Origin: Comamonadaceae bacterium
GTDB taxonomy: Bacteria > Pseudomonadota > Gammaproteobacteria > Burkholderiales > Burkholderiaceae_C
DNA: 53,491 bases
Direction: 5' to 3'
Assembly: GCA_947464665.1 (NCBI GenBank)
Contig: CANHXV010000001.1
Span: forward strand, 1-53,491
Every line of letters begins with the position of its first letter. Within the stretch, counting starts at the first letter, position 1. The notes beneath the pieces are model-generated. The model had not been told where the DNA came from, made no database searches, and saw nothing but the letters and a program-made list of their open reading frames with translations. Below, piece after piece: positions 1 through 7,715 of this stretch. The position numbers and the translations under genes were made by a program.

Positions 1-371
1 ACATCAATGACTTGATGCCAATCTTCTTTGGACATATTGAAGAAAAATCGATCGCGCAAAATGCCTGCGTTGTTGATCACGCAATCGATGCGCCCATAAG
101 TGTCTACGGCCAGTTGCACCATGCGTGCCGCCGCATCCCAATCCGCCACGCTTTCACCATTGGCTATGGCTTCTCCCCCAGCAGCCTTGATTTCATCAAC
201 CACGCTTTGGGCACGCTTGTTGTCTGTGCCAACACCGTCCAAAGAGGCACCTAAATCGTTGACCACGACCTTGGCACCTTCGCGGCCCAATGCAAGTGCA
301 AATTCACGGCCAATACCGCCGCCTGCCCCTGTGACCAAGACGACTTTATCTTTGGCAAATCCTGACTTCAT
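1..371 (-). CDS. SDR-family 3-hydroxyacyl-CoA dehydrogenase-like oxidoreductase (partial, N-terminal part)
   Basis: Short-chain dehydrogenase/reductase, probably an NAD(P)-dependent oxidoreductase of a CoA-linked pathway. Only the first 123 or so residues lie in the window; the C-terminal part with the YxxxK motif is off the left edge. Visible are the Rossmann motif TGAGGGIG near residue 14, the VVVNDLG segment after the second strand, and NNAG near residue 100. The VNDLG plus NNAGILRD style is typical of the SDR branch containing peroxisomal multifunctional enzyme type 2 and bacterial 3-hydroxyacyl-CoA dehydrogenases (family knowledge), so a beta-oxidation-like role is inferred. Its ATG overlaps the TGA of the upstream citryl-CoA-lyase-like gene in an ATGA junction, so the two are translationally coupled. 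Confidence 0.85.
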   Translation of the reverse strand, partial: MKSGFAKDKVVLVTGAGGGIGREFALALGREGAKVVVNDLGASLDGVGTDNKRAQSVVDEIKAAGGEAIANGESVADWDAAARMVQLAVDTYGRIDCVINNAGILRDRFFFNMSKEDWHQVID

Positions 372-1165
372 TTTTCGTCATCCTGTTTGGGCCGCATGTG
401 TTCAGTGGCCACTTCTTCAATGCGATGCCATACCTCTTGCGCCATGGGGTTGCGCGATTCTTCTAAGATGTGTCCCACCAAGCCCACCGCGCGCGCCATC
501 ACGCCCAAACCGCGACAAATCTTCCAATCAAACCCCATCTCGCAGCAAAGTGCACCAATGGCACCTGTCGCGTTCATCGGCATGGGTTTACCTGAGACCA
601 AACTGGCTTGGGCAGCCACGGCGTCCATCAGCTTGAGATAAGGTCCATCGAATCCGGTTTCCACTGCAATTTGCTTCAGACGGGGTGTGCGGGGATCAAT
701 TGGCTTGTGAAAAGGATGCCCAATTCCCGGCACTATGGCACCGCGGCTTTTGTAAGAATCGACCACCTTCACCGCCAAGGCTTGGAGGTCCTGCTGAGGT
801 TCTTTAGAAGGCATGGTTTCATAAAGGAGCTTGGCAGCACCCTCAATGCTGCCCACAAACACGGTGCCTAAACCATTCAAGCCGGCCGCCACGGCGCCTT
901 GTAGCGACTCTGGTGCCCCCAAATAGGTCATGCGGGCCACCAAAGCGCTAGGTGTAATGCCGTGCTCAACCAGAGTAACCACCATGGCGTTGAACATGCG
1001 AGATTCATTGGGATTGGGAAAACGGCCTGTCAGCTCCAAAAAGCCCATGTCTCCTAAGTTCAGGTGGCCTAGAATTTCATTGGGGAAATCCTTGCCAAAG
1101 AGTGTGATGCTCGAGGCGTCGCTCCACCCAATGTCTGTCCGTATACTCTTTTGCTTGCGTGCCAC
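368..1165 (-). CDS. Citryl-CoA lyase / citrate-synthase-like C-C lyase
   Basis: 265-residue stand-alone homologue of the citrate synthase / citryl-CoA lyase domain. Such enzymes make or break a carbon-carbon bond between acetyl-CoA and an oxo acid. Start choice: the open frame continues upstream to 1240, but a GTG at 1165 preceded by a perfect AGGAGG six bases away gives the family's usual N-terminus, so that start is used. Histidine motifs are visible at H68 (VEHG) and H150 (GIGHPFHKPIDPR). The position where ATP-citrate lyase has the catalytic Asp of NVDG carries Thr (T200, motif NATG), so the chemistry may not be standard. It is coupled to the downstream SDR by ATGA overlap and transcribed divergently from the LysR gene, a layout that suggests LysR control. 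Exact substrate is unknown. Confidence 0.8.
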   Translation of the reverse strand: MARKQKSIRTDIGWSDASSITLFGKDFPNEILGHLNLGDMGFLELTGRFPNPNESRMFNAMVVTLVEHGITPSALVARMTYLGAPESLQGAVAAGLNGLGTVFVGSIEGAAKLLYETMPSKEPQQDLQALAVKVVDSYKSRGAIVPGIGHPFHKPIDPRTPRLKQIAVETGFDGPYLKLMDAVAAQASLVSGKPMPMNATGAIGALCCEMGFDWKICRGLGVMARAVGLVGHILEESRNPMAQEVWHRIEEVATEHMRPKQDDEK

Positions 1166-1259
1166 TCTTGGCCTCCTGTCCTTTGGATGACCTATCCTAT
1201 GCCGGTGAATGCCAGACAACAAGTCAAATAATCTGAGCAATTGTTAAAAGGAAATTCAA

Positions 1260-2147
1260 ATGCGAGTGAATCTCAAGGTGTTATCGACCTTTCTGGCCGT
1301 GGCAGAGAACGAGAGCTTTCGCAAGGCCGCAGAGCAAACCAATATCTCTTTGCCAGCTGTGAGCATGCAGATCAAGCAGTTGGAGGAACGCTTGGGTGTG
1401 GCTTTGCTGCAGCGCACCACCCGCAAAGTGGTGCTAACCCATGAAGGCGAAAAGTTAATGATCAGCACGCGCAAAGCGATGGCCGAAATTGATGCTGCAC
1501 TGTTAAGCATTGAGCAAGCGGCCAATGCGCAACAAGGCAATTTGGTTTTTGCATGTGTGCCGACAGTGGCAAGTACCCGCCTGCCCACACTGGTGACCGA
1601 ATTTGCCAGAAACTATCCAGGGATTTCTGTGGGCATTCGAGAAACGGCTCAACCTGAATTGTTGGAAGCCATTCGAAAAAGAGAGGTTGACTTTGGCATT
1701 GGGCCCATGCCAGAAAAAATAGGGGTATTTCAATGCACACCTCTGTTTGAAGACCCTTACGTGGCCTTGGTCCCAGAAGACCATCCACTGGCCGATAAAA
1801 ACGGAGTTTCTTTAAGGGAACTCACCAAAATCTCACCTTCTCTGTTGATGCTGGGTTCTTCACAATTCCAACAACAATTGAATGAAGTCCTCCTCAAAAA
1901 CAAGATCAGTCTTGAGCGCAATTACGACTTCACGCACGTCAGTACCATGGCCGCCATGATTGAAGCGGGCTTAGGTGTGGGCATTTTGCCAAAGGTGGCA
2001 GTGCCTCGACAGACGTCTCTCAAAGTGGTCAATATCGTTCGCCCCGTCATGTCTCGCACCATTGCCATTATTTCAATGCGAGGCCATTCTTTGTCGACGG
2101 CCTCCCAGCGTTTCGTTGATATGTGCAATGAGGTTTTAAAAGCCTAA
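1260..2147 (+). CDS. LysR-family transcriptional regulator
   Basis: 295-residue LysR-type regulator. The N-terminal winged helix-turn-helix spans roughly residues 1-60 (motifs SFRKAAEQTNISLPAVSMQIKQLE cut short here, then LGVALLQRTTRK), followed by the two-lobed effector-binding domain. It starts at an ATG with AAGGA about ten bases upstream. The gene is divergent from the lyase-SDR operon, with 94 bp between the two start codons, which is the usual arrangement for a LysR protein that controls its neighbour and itself. The aldehyde dehydrogenase gene ends against it in the convergent direction with a one-base gap. Effector unknown; probably an intermediate of the acyl-CoA pathway (inference). 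Confidence 0.93.
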   Translation: MRVNLKVLSTFLAVAENESFRKAAEQTNISLPAVSMQIKQLEERLGVALLQRTTRKVVLTHEGEKLMISTRKAMAEIDAALLSIEQAANAQQGNLVFACVPTVASTRLPTLVTEFARNYPGISVGIRETAQPELLEAIRKREVDFGIGPMPEKIGVFQCTPLFEDPYVALVPEDHPLADKNGVSLRELTKISPSLLMLGSSQFQQQLNEVLLKNKISLERNYDFTHVSTMAAMIEAGLGVGILPKVAVPRQTSLKVVNIVRPVMSRTIAIISMRGHSLSTASQRFVDMCNEVLKA

Positions 2148-2148
2148 T

Positions 2149-3636
2149 TTAATTGCGCAAAAAAGCGGGCAATTCATCCAAGATGAGGGTCTTGGTTTCT
2201 AGGTATGGCAACAACCCCTCCACCCCGCCCTCGCGGCCCAGGCCAGATTGTTTGAAGCCGCCAAAGGCAATGCTGAAATCACTGCGAAAAGCATTTTGGC
2301 CCACTGTTCCAGTTCGCAGTTGACGGCCGATGGCGTAGGCCCGCTCGGCATCGTGTGTGAACACAGATGCATTAAGACCATAGACTGAATCGTTGGCTGT
2401 CAAAACGGCGGCTTGTTCGTTCTCCACTGGAATAACCGACAGTACAGGCCCAAAAATTTCTTCCCGTGCAATGACTGAATTGTTGGAAATATTGCCGAAT
2501 ACAGTTGGCTCCACAAAATGACCGCGCGGGGTGTGCTGCGGCCGTTTACCACCCGTCACCAGCTTGCCTCCACCATCACAGCCTTTTGCAATGAAGCCCT
2601 CAACCCGCTCACGATGTTTGGCTGTGGCCAAAGGACCCATGCCAGTTTGCGCATCAAAGGGGTCGCCCACTTTAATTTGACCAAAATGATTCGCCATGGC
2701 TTCAAGCAATTGAGACTGCCGATGTTTAGAAACAATGATGCGTGTTAACGAAGAACAGGCTTGACCTGTGAGATAGGTTGCACTTTTGGAAAGTGACTGG
2801 GCCACCAAGTCAAGGTCATAGTCATCGAGAACAATGCCTGCAGATTTTCCGCCCAACTCTAAGGTAACACGCGCAATTCGTTCGCCGCAGATGGAGGCAA
2901 TTCGCTTGCCTGCCAGAGTTGAGCCAGTGAACGAAACTTTATCAACCCCTGAATGGCGCACCAAGTATTCAGACACTTGTCGGTCTGCGGTGAGCACATT
3001 GAAAACGCCAGGCGGAAGACCTGCTGCTTCACAAATTTCAGCCATCAAATAAGGTGAGCTTGGCGCCTCGGGTGAGGCTTTCAAAACCACAGCACAACCG
3101 GCCATGAGCGCAGGTGCAACTTTGAAAGTCATCAGCCGCAGTGGGCCATTCCAAGGAATGATGCAAGCAGCTACACCCACTGGTTCTCGAACCAGCAATC
3201 CAAAATTACCGCCGCCTTTGGGGTGATGCTTTTCTATGAAGGGAAATGTGTCGGCCAAACTGGCGTAATAGCGATAAGCATCACCCAGCGTTTTGGCTGT
3301 GACGCGAGCAGCGCTGTTCACCACGCCGGACTCAGTGGTCCAAACGCGGGCTAAATCTTCGCTACGACGGTCTAACTCATCAGCAATGGCGCGCATGTAA
3401 ACGGCCCGTTCGGCAGGCGTCATGCGGGGCCAGGGCCCTTCGTCAAATGCTTTTCGAGCAGCGGCCACTGCGCGGTCGACGTCGACCTCCTCCGCTTCCG
3501 GCACACTCAAAAAAGGATCCTCAGTCGCTGAATCAATGACTTGGATCCTGCGCGAACCTGAGGGCGCAATCCATTGGCCCCCAATAAAGAGCTTGTCTGG
3601 GTGAGCAAGATGAAAGGGACTCAAGTCAGTGCGCAT
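2149..3636 (-). CDS. NAD(P)-dependent aldehyde dehydrogenase
   Basis: 495-residue member of the aldehyde dehydrogenase superfamily, oxidising an aldehyde to a carboxylic acid (or to a CoA ester in some family branches). Key residues are all present: N163 in PWNGP, the coenzyme motif FTGST near 236-240, general base E260 in LELGG, and nucleophile C294 in GQACSS. Length is normal. Only 36 bp separate it from the downstream Bug receptor gene in the same direction, so both are probably co-transcribed. With the alcohol dehydrogenase at 4891 it could oxidise an alcohol substrate in two steps to the acid that the CaiB-family transferase would then activate (inference). Substrate not predictable from sequence. 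Confidence 0.92.
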   Translation of the reverse strand: MRTDLSPFHLAHPDKLFIGGQWIAPSGSRRIQVIDSATEDPFLSVPEAEEVDVDRAVAAARKAFDEGPWPRMTPAERAVYMRAIADELDRRSEDLARVWTTESGVVNSAARVTAKTLGDAYRYYASLADTFPFIEKHHPKGGGNFGLLVREPVGVAACIIPWNGPLRLMTFKVAPALMAGCAVVLKASPEAPSSPYLMAEICEAAGLPPGVFNVLTADRQVSEYLVRHSGVDKVSFTGSTLAGKRIASICGERIARVTLELGGKSAGIVLDDYDLDLVAQSLSKSATYLTGQACSSLTRIIVSKHRQSQLLEAMANHFGQIKVGDPFDAQTGMGPLATAKHRERVEGFIAKGCDGGGKLVTGGKRPQHTPRGHFVEPTVFGNISNNSVIAREEIFGPVLSVIPVENEQAAVLTANDSVYGLNASVFTHDAERAYAIGRQLRTGTVGQNAFRSDFSIAFGGFKQSGLGREGGVEGLLPYLETKTLILDELPAFLRN

Positions 3637-3672
3637 GGCAAATCAATCAATTAAAAATGAAGGCAAAACAAT

Positions 3673-4647
3673 TTAAGGTTTGAGTCCGAGTTCTTGCACC
3701 AAGGTAGCCGTAGCGGGACTTTCAAGTTGTACCGATTTTGCAAGCTCAACACCATCACGCCAATTGGTTTGAACACCCAAGCTCAACAATTTGTCTTTCA
3801 CCGCATCGGAAGTCACCGAAGCTTGCACATCGGATTGAATCTTCTTCAGCAAAGCGGGTGTCATGCCACGCGGTGCCAGCATGATATGCGATAGGCTGAC
3901 GCGCTGGTCTTTCATTCCGAGTTCTAGCAAGGTTGGCACATTGGGCAAGGTGCTCAAGCGACTGGGTGTGGTCACTGCCAAGGCTTTGAATTTGCCGTTT
4001 TGAATAAAGGGTAGATTGTTGGGAACAGCATCGACCGCCAATTGAATTTCACCGCCCATGAGGGCTTTGGTGGTGTCTGGGCCACTCTTGTAAGGCACCC
4101 AAGTGAATTTGATTTTTGCCTGCCGCGCAAATTGCTCTAAAAGCAGTTGTGTCACTGTTGCAGGACCGCCAGCATTCAAATCACTGGGCCGCGCTTTGGC
4201 CATGTCTATCAGGTCATTCAAGTTTTTGGCAGGCGATGTATCGCTCACCAACAACAACATGGGCACCGAGGTGAGTTGGCCTACATAGGTGAAATCATTG
4301 ACAGGATCGTAAGGCACTTTCGCCAGGGTGTGGGGCGTCAATGTCAGGGTGCTGTTGATGGCCATCAGCAAGGTGTACCCGTCTGGCGCTGCGCGCAGAA
4401 CTTCAGCGGCCGCAATAACGGTATCGCCACCAGGTTTGTTGTCTACCAAGACTTGTTGGCCCCAACGCTGTGACAAGTCTTGGGCAATGACCCGCGCTGT
4501 GACATCTGCCGTCCCGCCGGCACCAAAAGGAATGACCAAGCGCACGGTCCGATTAGGCCAAGATTGGGCTGCAGCGTTTAAACCAAAGATCAGCATCGAA
4601 GCACTTAGCAAGGCACCCAACAAGGTCTTGAATTGTTTTTTCATCAT
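3673..4647 (-). CDS. Bug/TctC-family periplasmic solute receptor
   Basis: 324-residue tripartite tricarboxylate transporter receptor protein. It has a Sec signal peptide (MMKKQ, hydrophobic stretch, AAAQ cleavage region near residue 28) followed by the family hallmark WPNRTVRLVIPFGAGGTAD and a DNKPGG motif. Such receptors are amplified in Burkholderiales and bind carboxylates or other small anions. No TctA or TctB membrane subunit lies nearby, so it must work with a transporter elsewhere or act as a sensor. Two consecutive ATG codons could start it; GGAG sits 5 nt before the second one (4644). The aldehyde dehydrogenase gene follows in the same direction 36 bp downstream. Confidence 0.9.
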   Translation of the reverse strand: MMKKQFKTLLGALLSASMLIFGLNAAAQSWPNRTVRLVIPFGAGGTADVTARVIAQDLSQRWGQQVLVDNKPGGDTVIAAAEVLRAAPDGYTLLMAINSTLTLTPHTLAKVPYDPVNDFTYVGQLTSVPMLLLVSDTSPAKNLNDLIDMAKARPSDLNAGGPATVTQLLLEQFARQAKIKFTWVPYKSGPDTTKALMGGEIQLAVDAVPNNLPFIQNGKFKALAVTTPSRLSTLPNVPTLLELGMKDQRVSLSHIMLAPRGMTPALLKKIQSDVQASVTSDAVKDKLLSLGVQTNWRDGVELAKSVQLESPATATLVQELGLKP

Positions 4648-4890
4648 GTCTCCAAGGTTGAAAAATTTTTCCTAGCAACTTTGAGGCTTGCAGGAAACGT
4701 ATCAAGCAGTATCCAAAGTTTGATGGCGACTGTGAATTCACTTTTACTGAAGAATTGTTCAGACTAAGGCGCCCTATCGCTTTAAGCATCATGCCAATAA
4801 GGCAATTTAATCATTGAACAAAGGTTAAGGAAATTCGACTTGTACCCAAGCGCATAGGGGGATAGCATTTGGGTTTTTGATTTCAAAGTC

Positions 4891-5952
4891 ATGCCCATGA
4901 AGAGCTATCAAATCGTAGACTGGGGTCAACCCTTAGAAGCTAGGCAAGTCGACATGCCCGTACCTCGTGGAAACGAGGTGTTGGTTAAAGTGGGCGCTGC
5001 TGGTTTGTGCCACAGCGACATCCACCTGCGCGATGGCTACTTCGATTTGGGTGGTGGCAAAAGACTCACTGCAGCCCAGTACGGCGCCAAAATGCCCATG
5101 ACCTTGGGTCATGAAATAGCCGGTACGGTGTTTCAGGTGGGCGAAGGCGTAAAGCAGGCCTGGACGGGTGCCAACGTGCTGGTCTACCCTTGGATTGGGT
5201 GTGGCAAGTGTGATGCATGCCAAGATTTGCGCGATACCGACTGCGAAGCCCAACGCAGCTTAGGCGCCAAAGCTGATGGTGGCTTTAGCGAATATGTGCT
5301 GGTACCCGATGCCAGATACCTGATTGACATTGGCCAGCTCGATATGCATGCTTCAGCCACTTTGGCATGCTCTGGCCTGACGGCATTTGGCGCCCTGAAA
5401 AAAATGCCCCCCATGAAACCCACCGATCGCATTTTGCTCATTGGCGCAGGCGGTTTGGGACTCTCTGCTCTGGCTGCAGCACGTCTAGTGACCAAGGCAG
5501 GTTTGGTGGTGGCCGACATTGACCCCATCAAATTGGAAGCCGCCAAACAACAAGGCGCCGATGTTATTTTTGACAATCGCACACCCGACACAGCGGCTGC
5601 ACTCAAGGCTGCAGCGGGTGGCCCTATTCGAGGTGTGATTGACTTTGTGGGCAGCGGAACAACAGCTTCGCTGGCCATGGGTGTAGCCGTCAAAGGCACT
5701 GTCATTGTGGTGGTGGGATTGATGGGTGGGAGCTTAGAAATTGCCTTGCCCTTGCTTTCACCGCGCAACCTTACCATTCGGGGCTCTCACGTAGGCACAT
5801 TCGATGAGCTCAAAGAGCTGGTGGAGTTTTCAAGAAATGGCCAGCTTCCTGGCATTCCTCTCACACGCCGACCCATGAGCGAAGTGAATGAGGCATTGAG
5901 CGATTTAGAGAACGGCAAGTCCGTAGGCAGGATTGTGCTTACCCCCAACTAA
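4891..5952 (+). CDS. Zinc-dependent alcohol dehydrogenase (MDR superfamily)
   Basis: 353-residue medium-chain alcohol dehydrogenase. Catalytic zinc ligands C40 (GLCHSD), H74-E75 (GHE) and C160 are present, as are the four structural-zinc cysteines C104, C107, C110 and C118 and the nucleotide-binding GAGGLG at 185-190 followed by an acidic residue (ADID) that favours NAD. It would oxidise an alcohol or reduce an aldehyde or ketone in the cytosol. A second in-frame ATG lies two codons inside. The gene diverges from the Bug receptor across 243 bp. In that gap are TTGTTC (4755-4760) and GAACAA (4816-4821), resembling half-sites of the IclR-associated palindromes described below, so shared regulation is possible but unproven. 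Confidence 0.92.
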   Translation: MPMKSYQIVDWGQPLEARQVDMPVPRGNEVLVKVGAAGLCHSDIHLRDGYFDLGGGKRLTAAQYGAKMPMTLGHEIAGTVFQVGEGVKQAWTGANVLVYPWIGCGKCDACQDLRDTDCEAQRSLGAKADGGFSEYVLVPDARYLIDIGQLDMHASATLACSGLTAFGALKKMPPMKPTDRILLIGAGGLGLSALAAARLVTKAGLVVADIDPIKLEAAKQQGADVIFDNRTPDTAAALKAAAGGPIRGVIDFVGSGTTASLAMGVAVKGTVIVVVGLMGGSLEIALPLLSPRNLTIRGSHVGTFDELKELVEFSRNGQLPGIPLTRRPMSEVNEALSDLENGKSVGRIVLTPN

Positions 5953-5996
5953 GTATGTCTAAGCTGGTTTTTTCAAAGCTTCAGATGTAAGACAAC

Positions 5997-6803
5997 TTAA
6001 TTCCAAGCCAACTGCCTTGAAATCATGCCGCACGTCGACAACAACTGTTGCGCGTGTTCTATGACCTTGCTTTCCATCCGATGCCTGGGCCCTGCAACGG
6101 CCACGGCCAAGGTTTCTGAGTTGACATTCAAAAAGGCAGACACGGCCCACACATCGGTTACGTTTTCACCGCGGGTCACAAAGTAGCCGCGCTTTCTGCT
6201 GGCCAAAATATCGGCAATCAAATCGTCTGCTGTTGTGATGGTGTTTTCGGTAATGCGTTTGAAATCTCGACCCAAGAGTTGACTGCGCAATTCAGCTTCT
6301 TTCAGACTGCCCATCAAGGCTTTGCCAATGGCACTCGCGTGCAAGGGTTTGAACTCTCCTGACTTAGACGAATACCTGATGGAGTTCAGGCTCTCAAACA
6401 CTTGCAAATAAATCACAGAATTGCCTTGACGCTTGCCCAAAATAATTGTCTCTTGGGTACTGTCCCGCAGCCGCTCCAACATTGGCATGACGTTCTCCAC
6501 AAAGGGGTCATGCGCATGAATATCACGGGCCACATCCAGCAAACGCCTAGTTGGATACAAAGCACGGGGTCGCGTGAGTGAATACAAAAAACCCCGCGCG
6601 ATCAGCGTTGCCACGATGGCGTGGCAACTGCTTTTGGGAATGGCCGTCATTTCTGCTAACTCAGTAAGAGACAGCGGTTTTTGAACACGTTGAAATGCAT
6701 CCAAGATGTCCAACATGCGTCCGATCGCAGTTACGGCTGTACCTGATGCACTCACTTGTTCGATATTTGGAACAAGTTCTTTTAATGTTGATTTTCTTTT
6801 CAT
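5997..6803 (-). CDS. IclR-family transcriptional regulator
   Basis: 268-residue IclR-type regulator. The winged helix DNA-binding domain lies at about residues 22-80 (LSLTELAEMTAIPKSSCHAI is its helix-turn-helix), followed by the IclR effector domain at about 100-265. The sequence is full length. The gene faces away from the crotonase-mutase operon, and a perfect palindrome lies between them with a near copy inside its own first codons; these are likely its operators. It probably controls the B12 mutase operon and itself in response to a pathway acid or CoA ester (inference). The alcohol dehydrogenase ends convergently 44 bp away. Confidence 0.93.
   Translation of the reverse strand: MKRKSTLKELVPNIEQVSASGTAVTAIGRMLDILDAFQRVQKPLSLTELAEMTAIPKSSCHAIVATLIARGFLYSLTRPRALYPTRRLLDVARDIHAHDPFVENVMPMLERLRDSTQETIILGKRQGNSVIYLQVFESLNSIRYSSKSGEFKPLHASAIGKALMGSLKEAELRSQLLGRDFKRITENTITTADDLIADILASRKRGYFVTRGENVTDVWAVSAFLNVNSETLAVAVAGPRHRMESKVIEHAQQLLSTCGMISRQLAWN
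6756..6775. promoter_or_regulatory. Imperfect 20-bp palindrome, second putative IclR operator
   Basis: TTGTTC and GAACAA arms separated by eight bases, lying in the 5' part of the iclR-type coding sequence. It shares 17 of 20 positions with the perfect palindrome at 6816-6835, and the two centres are 60 bp apart. Seen directly; binding by the adjacent IclR protein is inferred. Confidence 0.5.
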
Positions 6804-6815
6804 TTAAATTAAAGT

Positions 6816-6835
6816 TTGTTCGATTTATCGAACAA
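6816..6835. promoter_or_regulatory. Perfect palindrome in divergent promoter, putative IclR operator
   Basis: TTGTTCGATTTATCGAACAA, a 9-bp perfect inverted repeat with a two-base centre, 13 bp from the IclR start and 43 bp before the crotonase start. IclR-family proteins bind palindromes of this size in the promoter they share with the target operon. The palindrome is seen directly; the regulator assignment is inferred from position. Confidence 0.6.
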
Positions 6836-6877
6836 CTATTCTTGCATGTGAATTATTGAAATATACCATCTCTTCCA

Positions 6878-7687
6878 ATGCAACATTCAAATTCACCAGC
6901 ACCAACGTCAGGGCAAGCGGGCCAAATACAAACGCGAGAAACGCCAGAGGGCGCAGTTTGGCTCACCATTAACCGCGCAGAAAAGCACAACGCACTGGCA
7001 CGACAGGTACTTTTGGACTTGGCGGCCCATGTAAGAGCGCTGGGTCAACAAGCGCATGTGCGGTACATCGTCATCACTGGCGCCGGCGACAAATACTTTG
7101 CAGCTGGCGGTGACCTGCGAGAACTTACCAACGTGCGCGACGCACACGCTGTCCACACCATGATGACGGACGCTTTTGGTTCACTTCAAGCAATACGCCA
7201 ATGTCCAGTCCCGGTCATCGCACTGCTCAATGGCGATGCCATTGGCGGTGGGGGCGAGTTGGCGGCTGCCTGTGACATGCGCCTCATGGCATCGCATGCG
7301 CGGATCGGTTATATCCAAGCCAAGCTGGCCATCACCTCGGCATGGGGGGGCGGCCCCGATTTGTTCAAACTGGTGGGCCCCGCTCGTGCCATGCGCATGA
7401 TGACGCGCTGCGAACTGATTGACGCAGCCACCGCTCAATCTTGGGGTTTGGCCGACGCCATCCTTTCGGATGGCGTTGACGGGTCAGACATTGCAGCCTT
7501 TTTGAAACCGCTGAACCATTGCTCAACGCTTGTGCTTCGCGGCATCAAGGCACAAGCCATCGCCGCTCGTTCAAACAGCAGTTGGGCTGAGCACCGGGAT
7601 ATCGAAGAGCAACATTTGGTCCGCACTTGGTTGCATGACGACCATTGGGCAGCCGCAGAAAAGCTGCTCAAAAAAACCAGCGCTTAA
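6878..7687 (+). CDS. Crotonase-fold (enoyl-CoA hydratase/isomerase family) protein, possibly a decarboxylase
   Basis: 269-residue crotonase-superfamily member. The two oxyanion-hole segments are visible (DKYFAAGGDL near 71-80 and AIGGGGELAAACD near 121-133). Of the two catalytic glutamates of true hydratases, the first is present (E127, equivalent of rat Glu144) but the second, exactly 20 residues on, is Gln (Q147, equivalent of Glu164). That pattern argues against a simple hydratase and is compatible with decarboxylase, isomerase or thioesterase-like members (family knowledge plus inference). It is the first gene of the mutase operon, 28 bp before the large mutase subunit, so its substrate or product is probably handled by the mutase. 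Confidence 0.85.
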   Translation: MQHSNSPAPTSGQAGQIQTRETPEGAVWLTINRAEKHNALARQVLLDLAAHVRALGQQAHVRYIVITGAGDKYFAAGGDLRELTNVRDAHAVHTMMTDAFGSLQAIRQCPVPVIALLNGDAIGGGGELAAACDMRLMASHARIGYIQAKLAITSAWGGGPDLFKLVGPARAMRMMTRCELIDAATAQSWGLADAILSDGVDGSDIAAFLKPLNHCSTLVLRGIKAQAIAARSNSSWAEHRDIEEQHLVRTWLHDDHWAAAEKLLKKTSA

Positions 7688-7715
7688 CAAATCAATTTTT
7701 CAAAGGTGAACAGCA

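Noticed and set aside
100..636. 178-codon rightward ORF at the left edge
   Set aside because: Antisense to the SDR and lyase genes; Ser/Pro/Ala-rich shadow.
5184..5777. 197-codon leftward ORF inside the alcohol dehydrogenase gene
   Set aside because: Antisense to a clear enzyme gene; composition rich in Pro/Ser/Ala with no domain, a shadow of the coding strand.
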